From NCBI GenBank assembly GCA_003427395.1, contig BFEA01000308.1:1165324-1188208 (forward strand): a stretch of 22,885 nucleotides of DNA. Reading direction: 5' to 3'. Each line of letters starts with the position of its first letter. The first letter of the stretch is position 1. The translations under genes were made by a program, and so were the position numbers. The notes under the pieces were generated by a model that saw only the letters and a program-made list of their open reading frames with translations, did not search any database and had not been told where the DNA came from. The stretch comes from Chara braunii (lineage: Eukaryota > Streptophyta > Charophyceae > Charales > Characeae). Positions 1 through 8,853 of the stretch are shown here, piece by piece.

Positions 1-13
1 TTTTTTTTTTTTT
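1..13 (-). repeat. LINE poly(A) tail at window edge
   Basis: Thirteen T on the plus strand, read as poly(A) on the minus strand directly after the LINE 3' UTR. The tail runs off the window, so its length and the downstream target-site duplication are unknown. Confidence 0.85.
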
Positions 14-140
14 GAGAAAAACAGCCGGAGGAAGTGGTAGTGGTGCTGGTAAAAGCAGACACCACAACTACTTCTCATGGCGGCTCCGTCTATTGGTGGG
101 GAGCAGCACCTGCTGGCTAAGCCCTAACCTCTACCACAAG

Positions 141-713
141 CTAATCCAAATAGAACCATTGGCCCAATACCAAGTTTCCCTCCTCCGAAATACTGCTTAG
201 CTGCTCACACAGACACCAAGTCTTTTGGAACCAGGATCTTCCTGGTCCGGCTGATGCACATCCTTTCCTTCTCCAGTCTGCTTGGATCGATCTTCTCAGG
301 TTTGATCTGAACCTATGCCGGATCTCCTTGTTGCAGAGTTCTCTCTTCTTGAAGACTCTGCTGTTTCGTTCGTGCCAGATCACCTCGGTGCCAGCGGCTC
401 TGGCTGTTTGGGCCACATATCCCCAGCCCGTCTTGATTTACAGGTTCCCAGGAATGGCACCTAGTAAGACCCACTCTCTAGATCACTCAAATGTCTGACC
501 TGTTAGGCTTTGCCAAAATTTCTCCCACCATTTCCAGATTCTGTTCGAAGCTGGGCAATCCCACCACAGGTGTGGCGTCGATTCAAATGCCCATTGGCAA
601 CGGCTACAGGTCAGATCCAGTGAAATACCTCTTTGAGCTAGCCAGACGGCTGATGGAGTGGCCAGGAATGACAGCAGCCACAACAGGGCTGCTTGTCTTT
701 GGTTGGGGATCAC
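141..713 (-). pseudogene. LINE ORF2 C-terminal zf-RVT domain and tail
   Basis: This is the C-terminal end of LINE ORF2, downstream of the reverse transcriptase. The block read from 713 contains CSRC, then ESTPHLWWDC, giving C-x2-C-x8-H-x4-C, the zf-RVT zinc finger of plant LINEs. It is preceded by WLAQRGI and followed by RIWKWW, both typical neighbours of this finger. After stops between about 485 and 417, the same frame continues to 141 with VIWHERNSRVF, the conserved segment that usually follows zf-RVT. Upstream the open frame extends beyond 713 to about 840 (for example SRCWEQLNVIPNQ), so the first Met here is not a real start. Stops inside and after the domain make it non-functional. Confidence 0.85.
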
Positions 714-1800
714 ATTTAACTGTTCCCAACATCTAGAGAGTGATTGTCTGATCTTCTCAGGTGAGATTTGCTGGACCTGTAACCATCTGCTGACTGCAAC
801 CGCCAGGGGTTGTCTAGGGGGGCTCAGAATTCTGTATCCTATCTGGGAAGTGTAACTCGTGATAGGGAGGTTCTCTCCGTTACTGCCTTCAGCCCTCCAA
901 GTTCAAAGGGCGGGATCCAATCTTATATCTTCTATCGCTTGGCCGTCTGCAAATACTGAGCAAACCAGAGTGCCATCCTGCCCTGATTCTTCAAACACTC
1001 TTACCTGGCTAAGCACTGAACCCAACTCGGGGTGGGCTCGTCCCTCTACCAGCATCAGTGTGTCTGAGGCGGGGGACTGAACAGACCAGCATTGAAAAAT
1101 TATTTTGTCGTCTGTATGAGCAATGAGTTTCCAGAATTCCAGTGATCTGTTGGAGGAGCGATACCAGGTGTCGGGAGGGTCCAGGCCCGCTGGGTCAGGG
1201 CGATCCCTCCATGCTTCCGGATTAGCTTCTATTATCTTGTTCCTCTTCTCCTCAATTTGTCTCATAGGGCCGAGTTTTAACTGAAATTCTTCTGAGGTAA
1301 GCCAACGGCCGCTTGTCGAATTCCAGAGATCTTGGATTGTCACTGCCCCCTTCTCCATCCAGGTGCGGCCGAAGCTGCCTTTGGTTGTGTCTGCCTTGAG
1401 CCACTGGTTGGTTGAGTCGGTTATGTGTGGGTTTTCAAAGATCGGTTCATTGATCACTTTTTGTCTTGTGACCGGTTGTTCCCCGGTGTCTGGTTTGAGT
1501 CGTCTCCATGATTTAATGATTGGTACCCAGAACGGGGACTTGATTATTCTTCTCTGGTAAGAGTACATTAACATGGTGGTCCAGACATCCTCTGGCAAGT
1601 GAAACTCCATTCCCTCATCAGAATTTGTTCCCCAAGCGAGATCCAGTGCTCAGTTTTGCCTATCGAGATTGCCTTGATGATCCAGCGCACAAGCGTGGCC
1701 GCGTTCTGTCTTTCCGGATCTGTTATCCCCAGTCCCCCTTCTTGCCGCGGGGTGGTGATTAACTCCCATGCGACTTTGAGATGAAGGATTCTTCCTCATA
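714..1800 (-). pseudogene. LINE ORF2 region between reverse transcriptase and zf-RVT
   Basis: This is the ORF2 linker between the RT thumb and the zinc finger. Near 1790-1620 one frame reads KVAWELITTPRQEGGLGITD, matching the usual LINE post-RT segment (W-x-x-h-x-x-P-x-x-x-GGLGI-x-D). A second frame takes over at 1610 and stays open to 903 (235 residues), including PEDVWTTML, WVPIIKSWRRL and FWKLIAHTDDKIIFQCW. At about 905 the frame shifts again: ELGGLKAVTERTSL is in one frame and PDRIQNSEPPRQPLAVAV in another, leading into the zinc finger block. At least three frame changes therefore lie between 1800 and 840. The assignment follows from position and the GGLGI motif; the rest of the linker is not a recognised domain. 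Confidence 0.75.
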
Positions 1801-3246
1801 TGCAAAGGGTTTCCACACAAATCTAGTTGCTCGCCTTCTTACCATTGGGCACAATTGTTGTCCCAGTTTACGGACTGCTCCTACAAACCACAGCAAGGAT
1901 AGGAGCGAGACATTAACTACCATTGCCCTGCCAAAGATTGACAGGTGTGGGGCTTTCCCCCAAGTGGCTAGTCTATGCAGCACTTTCTGAAGCAGCAGTC
2001 CATCCTGGTCAACCTTGCTGTCACACAGAGCTATTTGTACCCCTAAAAACCTTTCTGTGTTGTTAGTCTCCGCCCGTTTAGGCGAGTATTGGTTAGGCAA
2101 AAGAAACACTGATTTGTGTTAATTTACCGATGCGTCAGGGAGTGCCGAATATTCGTCTAGGCAGCCTTTCAGCGCTCCCAGGGACCCAGTGTTGTTCTTG
2201 GATATGACGAACAAGTCGTCTGCTAAGGCCTTAGCTCGACATTCAAGGCTACCCACTTGGAGGCCTTGTATCTGTGGATGGGATCTGATATTATTCATTA
2301 AGATCTTTAGTTGGATTACGAAGAGCAAGGGTGCTAATGGACATCCCTGTCTAAGGGAGCGAGACAAGGCAAAATTCCGTGAAATTACCCCATTCACCAA
2401 CACCGCTGCAGTTGAGTACACGTACATTGTTGTGATCCAGATGCGGAAGTTCTCTCTGAAGTTCAATAGTTTCAGGGTGGAGAGGACATACGACCAATTA
2501 ACTCGGTCGTATGCCTTCTCAGGATCCAAGAGAAGAACCATTGTATTTAACTCATCTTCTGAGATGACTTCTAAGGCTTGGATAGCCGCCACAATGTTAT
2601 TAAATATCGAGCGGCCTCTAACAAAAGCGGCTTGGTCATCCTTTACTAGATCAGGGAGCACCGAACTTAGTCTGCGGGCTAGCGTCTTGGCTAATAGTTT
2701 ATAGGAGACGTTCAACAAAGCTATTGGGCGGTAATTTCTTACCTCAAACTTATCCCCTTTCTTATACAGAACTGAGATAATCCCATTGCGCATGTTTTTG
2801 GTTAAGCTTACTCCAATGAGGACTGAATTGTACAGCTCGACCAGATTTTCCCTTACTTCATCCCAAATAGTCAAGTATAGTTCCACAGGGATACCGTCAT
2901 CGCCTGAAGCTTTCCCATGTGCCATCGATTTGAGTGTGGTTCTGGCTTCTTCATTAGTAAATGGCCTATCTAATAAGAGACGAGCCACGTTGGGCAGTCG
3001 CTCCTTCGTGTTATCCCAGTTGGAGGATTGTAGAAACAAGTCCGAATCGATCGCTTGGCCCTGTAATCGAGAGGTGAGGATGTCCTCATAATATAGTGCT
3101 GCATATTCACTTAATTTTGCAAGGTCACTTGCCTTAGGGGTTTGGGGGTCGAAGGGATGATTTAACTCAGTAATCAACTGTGAAGCCCGTCGAGGAATGA
3201 GTTTCTGGAAGGCTTCCTTACTCATCCTGTCAGTCTGTTCGACCAT
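1759..3246 (-). pseudogene. LINE ORF2 reverse transcriptase domain
   Basis: This domain makes cDNA from LINE RNA at a nicked target. From 3246 the frame is open for 375 residues: GKASGDDGIP (111-120), KKGDKFEVRNYRPIAL (162-177), QAAFVRGRSIFNN (205-217), LLLDPEKAYDRV (238-249, catalytic D241), LRQGCPLAPLLF (298-309) and KALADDLFVIS (339-349, catalytic D343 and D344). A TAA at 2116-2118 interrupts the sequence just before the N-x-x-KS position. The same frame then runs on to 1759 with RFLGVQI and WGKAPHLSIFGRAMVVNVSL, the normal thumb region. The catalytic aspartates are kept. P replaces the usual F after D241, and D replaces the usual P in the GPDG loop. The Met at 3246 is internal; coding similarity comes in from upstream in another frame. 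Nothing else fits this motif set. Confidence 0.93.
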
Positions 3247-4325
3247 GCTTCAAAGTTTCTCTGTTGTAGGGCATCCCATTCTGATAGCAGTCTTGTTTTT
3301 TGCTTACCTCAAACTATGCGAGAGATCGGGTGTCGTTCCATTTTATGTTCCGCCTCCTCTATTCTCCTCTTGAGCCTGACTTCCTCCTTGCTCTTATTTA
3401 ATGCTAGGATCCTTGAGAACACGTTCAGCTGATTAGAGAAAATAGTAGACCCCGTCTGCCACCATTCCTCAAGCCCGACGAAACGATCTTTCGCTTGTTC
3501 TCATTCAATCCAAAAGGATTTCATCCATGCTACTAATCCCGGGTTCTGCAGGTCCTGGGTGTTAAAGCGAAAATGACATTTTCCCCTTACTACAGTCGAA
3601 GTGTGCAGTTGTAGGAGCACATGTTTGTGATCTGAGAGAGGGTGGGTGTGAATATTTATTGTGTCTATCTGATCCTACAGATTCTCTGTGATCAGAAAAT
3701 AATCCACTCTGCGACTGATTATCCCTATGCCCTCCCGATGGTTTGAAAACCACATATGTCCTTCTTCCTGTGGGTGTGAGAGGCGGAACGGGTCTATCAA
3801 CGAGAGCTTGTCCATTAGTCCTAGGAGGCTTAGGATATCCGCCGGATTTTGGCAGTCTGGTTTAGTGGCCGCCGAGTCCAAGGACACGTTCCAATCGCCT
3901 GAAAGAATTATATTGGGACACGTGGGAATTAATGAATTCAGATTATCAAAAAAAATTGCTCTCTCTCTCCTACCTGTAGAAGCACACACGTTGACTATAA
4001 GCCATTTTTTCTCATCGGCCCACACCTTCAACCAAACCCAGCGTCCCCAAAGATCCGCATAGTAATCTAAGATTTCCAGCTCTGCATCTCTATGAAGTAG
4101 TATTGCAACCCCTCCTCTGGCGCCTTGGGCAGACGCCCAAATTTGAGGTTCATCCCACCAACAGCCTACATCATTTATCCGGTCTTCACTTAACTTAATT
4201 TCTTGCAAACATGCCACCTGAACTCCCTTATCGTGAATCCACGACTTCAGCCTAGCTTTTTTGAACTTACCTGACGAGCCAACCAACCCTATCAGATTCC
4301 AGGTGGAGGGACGAATTATACCCAT
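3247..4325 (-). pseudogene. LINE ORF2 N-terminus: AP endonuclease domain
   Basis: This is the APE-like endonuclease that nicks target DNA for priming. From 4325 the open block of 216 residues has N10 near the start (STWNLIGLVGS), LQEIK (40-44, E42), GGVAILLH (71-78), LIVNVCAS (109-116), LSGDWN (141-146, D144 and N146) and SRRVDYFL (204-211, D208). A TAG at 3672-3674 follows residue 216. The frame then continues with HPLSDHKHVLL, giving the last catalytic S-D-H near 3628-3636, and stays coding-like to about 3320, with a TGA near 3500 and another near 3312, before shifting into the RT frame near 3240. The usual Y in the VNVYAP motif is C here (C114). MGIIRPSTWN is a plausible true ORF2 start because this motif sits close to the N-terminus in LINEs. 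Confidence 0.9.
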
Positions 4326-4587
4326 TCATGCTTGAACTCCCTGTCGCTTGTTGGATTGGAGCCATCGTTCCTGATGTTGACGGTTGAGGTTCTCATGGTG
4401 CTTGTAGGAATTCCCTGATGAACTTGGAGTTGAATTTCTTGTCTCTCACCAATTTGTTGTTGAGTTCTGTCAGGAAATCCCCCGTCCGAAACAGAGGAAC
4501 CCTGATTCTTCGGAGGTCAGGACGCCTTCCTTCCGCAAACCAGCTGATCGGAAGGAGTTTCATCCCCTCCTGTTCCAGTTTGATCAG

Positions 4588-6185
4588 TTAAGTCGTCTTC
4601 ATACGAGCATCAAAGATTGGGGCGAAGAATTTCAACTTCTTGCCATCCGCCAAGTCCAGGATGAATCTGCCCATTGGGTTGTCCGGGATCAGACGAACCA
4701 TGAACTTCCCTCGAACGGCCGCCTCAACGATATTTGAGACTGCGGTTGGCATCAGCTGCTCTGGAGAGGTTGTGCTGAACAGCTCTGGCACACCATCTCC
4801 ACTACTCCACGCAATAACTAAGAGTGTCTCCTTTGCTGCAATACACATGATTGATAAAATCCTACTCTCCACATTATCTAACTGCCCGCGGGTGGTAAGA
4901 GTTCTTCTTCTGATGGTCTTTATGTCGAGTGTACCGATTACTGTCTCTTGAATGTCTGAGCCCTCGGTGCTTCGGAACGAGGCTGTTGAGTCCTCCCTTT
5001 CGATCTCGTGTCCCTCGTTGTCCGCCCTTCGGTGCTTCCCCGGAGTGCTTCTAGGTATTCTTCCTCCTGATGTTGCCGTACCCGGTCGTCCTGATCCCCC
5101 GGGTGCCTGACTTAAGTTCGGTTTTCCTCCTCTTCCTAGTTGTTGTTCTACCTGCTCGCCTCCTGGGAATAGACACATGGGTCGAAGCGCGTTCTGTGCT
5201 TGGTATGGCTGGAAGCCGCCTACGTATCCCGTGTTTGCCATCTGGGAGAAGTGTCCCGAAAATTGCCCGAACGGGTGCTGAATATTTGGCTGAGCAAGCA
5301 CCATCTCCTGGAGAAGCTGTGCAAGAAAGTCATTCTATTGCATCGCTTGTGGCGGAGCCAAGTACGCCAGATTCTAATAAACGTTCGCAAATGTCCCACC
5401 CGGTGTTTAGCTGCCTGGTCCTCCTGCTGACGGGGCCGCTGGTTGGGCGCTTCCTCCTCCTCTTCCTTGAGGTCCCTGGTACACTGGTCTTGACGAAGCT
5501 TCTTATGTTGCTCCCTCTCTACCCTCTTGCCCTCCTGATCTGCCTTGCTGTTGTCTCGTTTTGCTTGTCCTTCTGCACCCCTCCATTGAGTGGAAGAAAG
5601 CGCGACATCTGGAACAGCGAGGTTGCCTTGCTGTTGTCTCGTTCTGCTTGTCCTTCTGCACCCCTCCATTGAGTGGAAGAAAGCGCGACATCTGGAACAG
5701 CGAGGGGTTTCCTAAGAGGCAAGTTTGACCACCAGTTCGTCTCCTTCGAAGGTCTCCGCAGTTATGGAATTCTTCATGTTTTGCCTGGCCTGTGGATCCA
5801 GGTCAAACTTGATGTTTACCAACGCCGGTCTCATTCGGTCCTGCTTAGGCGGATATACTTGAGTGACTAGGCCAATAGCTCGCCGTATGTGTGACTCCAA
5901 ATAGAACATGGCATCTAGTGGGACCTGCACCGCGACGACCCAAAAGGTCGTAAGCTCCTTCAGTCTTCGATGCTCTCTTAATTGTGCATCCGTGAGCCAC
6001 AGCTTGAACTCTAGCTTGTATTTGGTGCCCCCAAGTTCTACTTCAGCACTTCTTTTGTCCACGAGCCAAACAAAGGTTGGGGGGGGAGGTCCGGTAGCGC
6101 TTCCGCCGGCGCTAAGTTGCGCTCGGACCAAGCGTTGTTCGGCCGGTAACGGAGAACGTAGGGCAACATCTCCCGTAGTTAACAT
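4588..6185 (-). pseudogene. LINE ORF1 (nucleic-acid-binding protein), broken
   Basis: ORF1 proteins of plant L1 elements bind the element RNA. Reading from ATG at 6185, 157 residues are open. They include FVWLVDKR and TFWVVAVQVPLDAMFYLES, then a G-x-x-x-x-V-Y and P-A-L-V-N-I-K-F pattern resembling the RRM/DUF4283-like part of plant LINE ORF1; this resemblance is tentative. A TAG at 5712-5714 is followed in the same frame by CSRCRAFFHSMEGC, a C-x2-C-x4-H-x4-C zinc knuckle. The knuckle DNA is tandemly duplicated out of frame. A charged stretch follows (LKEEEEEAPNQRPRQQ). The frame then shifts near 5400, and the last block (5304 to 4588, 238 residues) is a Gly/Pro/Gln-rich segment followed by an unrecognised folded-looking C-terminus. 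ORF2 begins 262 bases further on. Confidence 0.72.
5541..5706. repeat. 83-bp tandem duplication over the ORF1 zinc knuckle
   Basis: Units 5541-5623 and 5624-5706 are almost identical; one visible difference is TCGTTTTGC versus TCGTTCTGC. Each unit encodes the C-x2-C-x4-H-x4-C knuckle on the minus strand. Because 83 is not a multiple of three, the second knuckle in reading direction falls into a different frame from the first. Confidence 0.93.
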
Positions 6186-6201
6186 GACGGCGGTCTATAA
6201 G

Positions 6202-6209
6202 TGACGTCA
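6202..6209. promoter_or_regulatory. TGACGTCA palindrome upstream of LINE ORF1
   Basis: TGACGTCA, the perfect CRE/bZIP site with an ACGT core, lies 16 bases upstream of the ORF1 ATG on the minus strand. It falls in the short gap between the LINE and the plus-strand relic at 6498. A role as internal LINE promoter element is inference; a single 8-mer can occur by chance. Confidence 0.3.
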
Positions 6210-6497
6210 TCTAGCCCGCGCCTCTAAGCGGGACCAGGGATATTGACGAAGGTTAGTACTCCTACAAGTTTTGATGACACATGTCTAACAGGTACCTCCC
6301 CACGACCACCATAGCTAGGACTACACTTGTATGTCCTCTCGTAACAAATGATAGATAGACACTCCCCTCGAGTTTTCTTACCTTTGCCCTAAAGCTAAGA
6401 CTGCTCTTCCAGGTCTAACAAGCCATCATCCATCTTACACTCTCGGCATTTCCTAGGTTGCTCATTCACCTCCTCAAGTATTTCTAATAGCAACGTC
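6210..6497. other. Possible LINE 5' UTR; no gene seen
   Basis: No reading frame or structured RNA is evident. If the LINE has a 5' UTR it lies here, but I see no clear 5' boundary. A short GC inverted repeat (CCCGC near 6215, GCGGG near 6229) is the only local structure. Confidence 0.3.
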
Positions 6498-6868
6498 ATG
6501 CTAATGGAACCGGAAACGGGGACAGGGATAGCTAACAGGTCCCCTTCCCCTGCCCCAGGAGAACAAGGGGAGGATGATGTGAGAGTAAGAGAGCTCCTTC
6601 GTCTCTGCTACGAGGATGGAATCCTCCCCGGAGACAAGGACGAAACGTCAGATTCAAGGTCAAGGAGTCTATCGATCGAGTGAAAGTTCAGTGGCTGAAG
6701 GAGCGGACAGTTACGGTAATCTATAGGGATGCAGCACGATTTCTTCCAAGGAACGTGAAGGAGGATCTTATTCGGGCATATGAAGACGAGAGCCTTCAGA
6801 CAGGAGACATTGGAGATGGATTCAGCAGGGGTAGAGTCAAGGTGGAAGGCCTGAATGTGGCTTCTTCT
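6498..6868 (+). pseudogene. Unrecognised coding-like relic with one frameshift
   Basis: The first frame starts at ATG 6498 (a second ATG follows at 6504) and encodes a Pro/Gly/Glu-rich start followed by DDVRVRELLRLCYEDGILPG, stopping at 6683. A second frame, shifted near 6650, reads FKVKESIDRVKVQWLKER, TVTVIYRDAARFLPRNVKED and SRGRVKVEGLNVASSV up to about 6868. The amphipathic, charged composition and smooth continuation across the shift suggest formerly coding DNA rather than chance. It sits head-to-head with the LINE, 312 bases from ORF1. I do not recognise the family; a fragment of another retroelement's gag-like protein or of a host gene are both possible. Confidence 0.45.
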
Positions 6869-7375
6869 GTAACGAAGAGCACTGCAATCTTTGCTTGGCA
6901 TGTGTGTGCTTTTTGTACCGTGCTTGAGTACACCAAGCAACAATGTTATTTTTTAAGAATATTGCACGCAATGCATCCACTCTCTGTGGACAACTTTGGA
7001 ATGGGTTACACGAACACGGCACGCACCAAGACACCAAATTGATCTATATTCGTTCCGTTTTCGTTTCGTGCAGCTACAAGTCCATGACAAAACTCTCCTG
7101 CATATGCCTGATTGTATTGCGCCATCGCCATTTTTAAACTCTCCTGAGCATGTCTGCTTGCATTGCTCCATCCGAGTCCATCGCCATGCTGCAGCGACGA
7201 ATTGCCCTTTCCAAATCGCACGTTCGGCCGTTGCTGGCTATTGCATGGCTTTCTGTTGTTCTGCCATTTCTTTTTTTTCTTTTTTCTTTATGTTTTTCTT
7301 TTTTCTTCTTTTGCTTTTCTCTCTCTTCCTTTTTTCTCTTATTTAAATGTTTATTACACAAAATGTCGTCCCGAC
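6869..7375. other. Non-coding stretch with degenerate repeat and pyrimidine tract
   Basis: Two diverged copies of about 50 bases (7087 and 7136 onward) both begin AAACTCTCCTG and end near CCATCGCCAT. Positions 7259-7345 are an almost pure T/C tract. Frames crossing it are low-complexity, and I see no gene. Confidence 0.5.
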
Positions 7376-7509
7376 ACATCCGCATATCCAAGTAGTCAAT
7401 AGAAGCCGTTAGGGATGGGTGACATGCACTGCGCAATGGGAAACTCATTCTCCGTTGTCCCGTCACCCATCCCTCATGATTTCTCTCGACTACTTGGATA
7501 TAAGGATGC
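7376..7509. mobile_element. 134-bp hairpin, probable MITE
   Basis: The arms 7376-7423 and 7462-7509 are inverted repeats of 48 bases with 39 matches, including ATATCCAAGTAGTC and AGGGATGGGTGAC, around a 38-base spacer. There is no coding capacity. This is the size and form of a hairpin-type MITE. Flanks give no convincing target-site duplication, so a host hairpin or other foldback cannot be excluded. Confidence 0.6.
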
Positions 7510-7564
7510 ATCGAGACAGTAATATGGGGATTATCCATTGCATCTTGAGCCCACCTATGTCATA

Positions 7565-8182
7565 GGGCCTCACCACACCACTGTCGAAAGGCAAAAAAAA
7601 TCGACGGCTGTCAGAACAAAATAGACAGCCTCCATTCGACAGTTTGCCCCTCTTTAGGCCCTGGTTGCACTACTCGCCATCCGCCAGGATTCTGAATGCA
7701 TCTGGACAAAATGATGTCCACATGCAATCAAAATGTTGGCGGATGGTGAGTAGTGCGACGAGGCCCTTAGCCACACATCACTGTAGAGTGCACGCACTTG
7801 TGAATGAAAGCAAGATGAAAAAAGACGAACGCGCCTGAGGGTACGACAAGCATTAGTCCATCCCAACCTTACCCCCACTCACCAATTTTTTTTTTTTTTT
7901 TTTTGGAAAAATTCCAAACATATATTACCACATGAAATTAGAGGCCAGAAACTCACTAAATTTCGAAGAGTAGTCAATGGCGCAGCCGAGGACCGTCAAA
8001 ACCATCAGAGTAGCTGGCTGCAGGCTGGGTGGGGATTCAACAACTTTCTACAGGCAGGCAGTGTCGAGAAGCATTCTCTGACAAGTTGCTTGCCAATTCT
8101 CTTCCCGCCCCCGGCTTCGACAGCCTGTGTGTCAAAGAGAAACTGTCGAAAACGCCTTTTCGACAGTGGTGTGGTGAGGCCC
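7565..8182. mobile_element. 618-bp non-autonomous element with near-identical TIRs
   Basis: The ends are inverted repeats. The left end at 7565-7592 starts GGGCCTCACCACACCACTGT, and the right end 8154-8182 is its reverse complement with one extra base. ATA flanks both sides (7562-7564 and 8183-8185), a candidate 3-bp target duplication. The octamer CTGTCGAA or its complement recurs near both ends (7582, 7645, 8116, 8148, 8158), as expected for subterminal transposase sites. A T tract (7888-7905) and a nested MITE lie inside. There is no transposase, so it needed one in trans. The GGGCC start and 3-bp flank hint at PIF/Harbinger, whose usual target is TTA or TAA, so the superfamily is uncertain. 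Confidence 0.75.
7657..7766. mobile_element. 110-bp Tourist-like hairpin MITE with TTA target duplication
   Basis: Arms 7657-7708 and 7715-7766 (52 bases each) pair almost throughout, with a 6-base loop; the outer 30 bases match at 26 positions. The element starts GGCCCTGGTTGCAC and is flanked by TTA on both sides (7654-7656 and 7767-7769). GGC/GGG ends plus a TTA duplication are the signature of PIF/Harbinger-derived Tourist MITEs. It lies inside the 7565-8182 element, so it inserted later. Confidence 0.8.
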
Positions 8183-8208
8183 ATACTCTTGTACGCTGCA
8201 AAAAAAGG

Positions 8209-8300
8209 TCAGTGTCTGTAACCGCCTGCCAGAGGTTATCTAGCAGAGGTGTGCTCAGTGTCTGTAACCGCCTGCCAGAGGTTATCTAGCAGAGGTGTGC
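8209..8300. repeat. Exact 46-bp tandem duplication
   Basis: Units 8209-8254 and 8255-8300 are identical, beginning TCAGTGTCTGTAACCGCCTG. They begin 26 bases beyond the right end of the TIR element. Identity implies a recent slippage or repair event. Confidence 0.95.
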
Positions 8301-8322
8301 ATCACCATGGCTGCAAGACAAG

Positions 8323-8631
8323 TTTTTTTTTTTTTTTTTTTTTTTCCCCTTTCCTTGCCACCACGCAGAGCACAACAGTCCGTTGGCATGACTCGTACTC
8401 CTGGGCTGAATGGGCAGCCTACACATAAATCGAATTCCGCCCCTGTGAACAACCTGCAGGGATGGAAATTATAGCGCAGCAGATCAGAGATGAAGAGAGA
8501 GGAGGGAGGGGGGGGAGGGGGGATATGTCACTGGGATGTGTGGAGAGAGTACAGGGGTGTATGGCCATGACGGACTTTGTCATCACGATCATTTTACTGG
8601 GTTTTTTTTTTTTTTTTTTTCCCTTTCCTTG
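8323..8631 (-). repeat. Two T tracts with a shared flank, possible minus-strand retroposon tails
   Basis: T23 at 8323-8345 is followed by CCCCTTTCCTTG, and T19 at 8602-8620 by CCCTTTCCTTG. Read on the minus strand, both are CAAGGAAAGGG(G) plus poly(A), like the 3' ends of two retroposed copies. GGGCAGCC also recurs downstream of each. The shared segment is too short to prove a family. The T tracts themselves are certain. Confidence 0.4.
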
Positions 8632-8770
8632 TAAGCATTTACAAGAGCATCGTCTGGAGTCAGAGGGATGGCGATATTTTCTGATTATGATACAAATGAG
8701 GGATGGCAAAGTGAATCATATATGAGCGGCAGGCGGCCAATTGGGCAGCCAACTTGTTCAAGTGGTCCAT

Positions 8771-8772
<2 letters not shown>

Positions 8773-8850
<78 letters not shown>
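8773..8850. repeat. (GA)39 microsatellite
   Basis: An uninterrupted GA dinucleotide run of 78 bases. Both-strand reading frames through it are repeats of Arg-Glu or Leu-Ser and are not genes. Confidence 0.98.

Positions 8851-8853
<3 letters not shown>

Larger units (their letters stand above)
1..6204 (-). mobile_element. Near full-length L1-type LINE retrotransposon, inactivated
   Basis: On the minus strand the order is ORF1 (6185 to 4588), AP endonuclease (from 4325), reverse transcriptase (from 3246), a connecting region, a CCHC zf-RVT domain (near 600) and a short tail ending in poly(A) at positions 13-1. This order is diagnostic of a non-LTR retrotransposon of the L1 superclade; I see no RNase H domain. 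The 3' end is exact because the poly(A) is visible. The 5' end is uncertain: ORF1 starts at 6185 and no flanking duplication can be tested because the window begins inside the tail. Each coding block has in-frame stops or frameshifts, so the copy is dead, yet its near-complete length suggests fairly recent insertion. Known of the family: target-primed reverse transcription, often mobilising other RNAs in trans. Confidence 0.93.

Noticed and set aside
7565-8182. CRISPR-like or prokaryotic repeat array
   Set aside because: The repeats are terminal and inverted rather than regularly spaced direct repeats, and the whole window is eukaryotic.
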